Source: Epiperipatus broadwayi
Lineage: Eukaryota > Onychophora > Udeonychophora > Euonychophora > Peripatidae
DNA: 64,000 nt
Reading direction: 5' to 3'
Assembly: GCA_028023455.1 (NCBI GenBank)
Contig: JAQFVV010000317.1
Location: forward strand, 186,001-250,000
Shown here: piece after piece, positions 63,160-64,000 of the stretch
How positions within the stretch are numbered: the stretch's first letter is position 1
Layout of the letters: each line of letters starts with the position of its first letter
Notes under the pieces: model-generated
What the model was told of the DNA's origin: nothing
Databases searched by the model: none
Seen by the model: only the letters and a program-made list of their open reading frames with translations
Program-made: the position numbers and the translations under genes

Positions 63160-64000
63160 GAAATTTTTAGACTTCCATCTGCTGGATATACTAAAGACTG
63201 AATATCATCATTTTCAATTTATTGGTCTTCATCTGCCCTATCATCTTCCACCTTGAGGACAGTTTCATATCCTTCATCTCTTAAAAATTCTTCAACCTCC
63301 AAGTTGAAATCTTTTTATAAGGATTTTTAATTTGCCCTACTTCTCTCCTCTTCAATATCAGGTATTATTTCTTTCTCAGTGCTATTCTTTTCATCTGTTG
63401 TGTTATTCATTTCTTCCTCAGTTTTCTCATCCATTTTATTTAAAGCTGTATCTTCTCTCTCATCCTTATTTCTTCTTTGATTGGAATCACTATCTTTAGC
63501 TTTTTCTGAGATTTCTACATCTTCAATGTTATTCAACTTAATACCAGTTTCATCCAGACTACCTTCTACTTCAGTATCAGAATCCTTTTTCATTTCATTG
63601 GAGAAATTTTTTTTATCCTGTTCATAATCTGTGGCATTATCTTCTATAATTCTTTTTAGATGGTCCCGATTCTTTGGTTCCATTAGGGTGGATTCTTTGA
63701 CATCAGCCCCAATAAGTGTGGTGTTGATTGGCTGTATTAAGCATCTGACTCTTAATGTTGGTGACTCTCTTTTGATATGAAATCCTATGGGTCTTCATTG
63801 CAGCATACACATTTTGTCTGGGTAATTTATGATGCACTTCTGTAGAGTTAAAAAAAATAGATCCCAAGACCATGTCATGCATAAGTCCAGACATAATGAT
63901 AAATGGATGTCCTTGGGGTTCTTTTGTACAGTACCACTTCTAACCAAACTTGACAATTTTTGCTAACTGCTTTTCCGCTGTTAGCCAATATTAAATGTAT
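63160..64000 (-). pseudogene. Retroelement coding remnant: retropepsin-like segment plus acidic region
   Basis: The minus-strand frame ending at 63703 reads KEPQGHPFIIMSGLMHDMVL, then GSIFFNSTEVHHKLPRQN. The M-V-L-G-x-x-F-F-x-x-x-x-V pattern after a P-F-I-I strand is like the C-terminal flap-to-ILG segment of retropepsin-type aspartic proteases in LTR elements. The catalytic D-T/S-G lies outside the window or is lost. After a frame change, 63683-63327 encodes a highly acidic 118-residue stretch (many E, D, K; KNRDHLKRIIEDNATDYEQ near its start). Further frame-preserved but stop-broken sequence, such as FNLEVEEFLRDEGYETVLK, runs to about 63160. No RT or integrase is visible. It continues past the window's right edge. 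Confidence 0.42.

Overview
The window is animal nuclear DNA. It is very AT-rich (by eye about three quarters A+T), almost free of coding sequence, and full of old transposable elements, microsatellites and long inverted repeats. The only host coding sequence I can support is one 97-bp exon at 232-328 on the + strand. It encodes part of the bMERB (DUF3585) coiled-coil domain of an EHBP1-type protein (EH-domain-binding protein, Rab effector, related to MICAL). The next exon was not found, so the window is probably mostly one giant EHBP1 intron, or intron plus downstream intergenic DNA. The element mix (Penelope-like, RTE-like and L1/Tx1-like LINEs, pogo/Tigger, LTR fragments) fits an invertebrate such as a mollusc or chelicerate. 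The species cannot be fixed from sequence alone.

Layout. 0-7.7 kb: exon and T-rich intron. 7.7-9.0 kb: a tRNA-like SINE scrap and a decayed Penelope-like element (+). 11.8-12.7 kb: a tandem duplication and a 255-bp foldback. 17.86-19.24 kb: an LTR-like repeat. 25.7-30.1 kb: a graveyard of minus-strand LINE pieces (RTE-type RT with 3' trimer tail, a separate LINE C-terminus, an APE endonuclease start). 33.6-40.6 kb: a very large, diverged inverted repeat with almost no central spacer. Its left arm is interrupted by a second copy of the 1.4-kb LTR-like repeat, and its right arm by a near-perfect 190-bp hairpin. 40.67-41.16 kb: a further palindrome. 42.3-46.5 kb: a nearly full-length but broken LINE (zinc-knuckle ORF1, endonuclease, YVDD reverse transcriptase) on the minus strand. 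47.28-52.67 kb: two related pogo/Tigger-like DNA elements in opposite orientation, flanking a stacked hairpin/tandem repeat at 50.4-51.0 kb.

54.76-59.18 kb is a 4.3-kb block whose + strand is strikingly poor in G relative to C. It is bounded at both ends by matching inverted TA-rich motifs. 60.8 kb carries about 51 units of (TAA)n. 62.2-63.9 kb (minus) looks like the remains of an LTR retroelement: an acid-rich coding remnant with a retropepsin-like VLG segment, a purine tract, and an LTR-like promoter region.

The genes do not work together as a system. The most unusual content is structural: at least five independent long hairpins, including a ~7-kb foldback, and a discrete strand-asymmetric block. 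If the locus lies in a transcribed intron, the hairpins would give long double-stranded RNA in the primary transcript. That would matter for RNA editing or small-RNA production, but it is inference.
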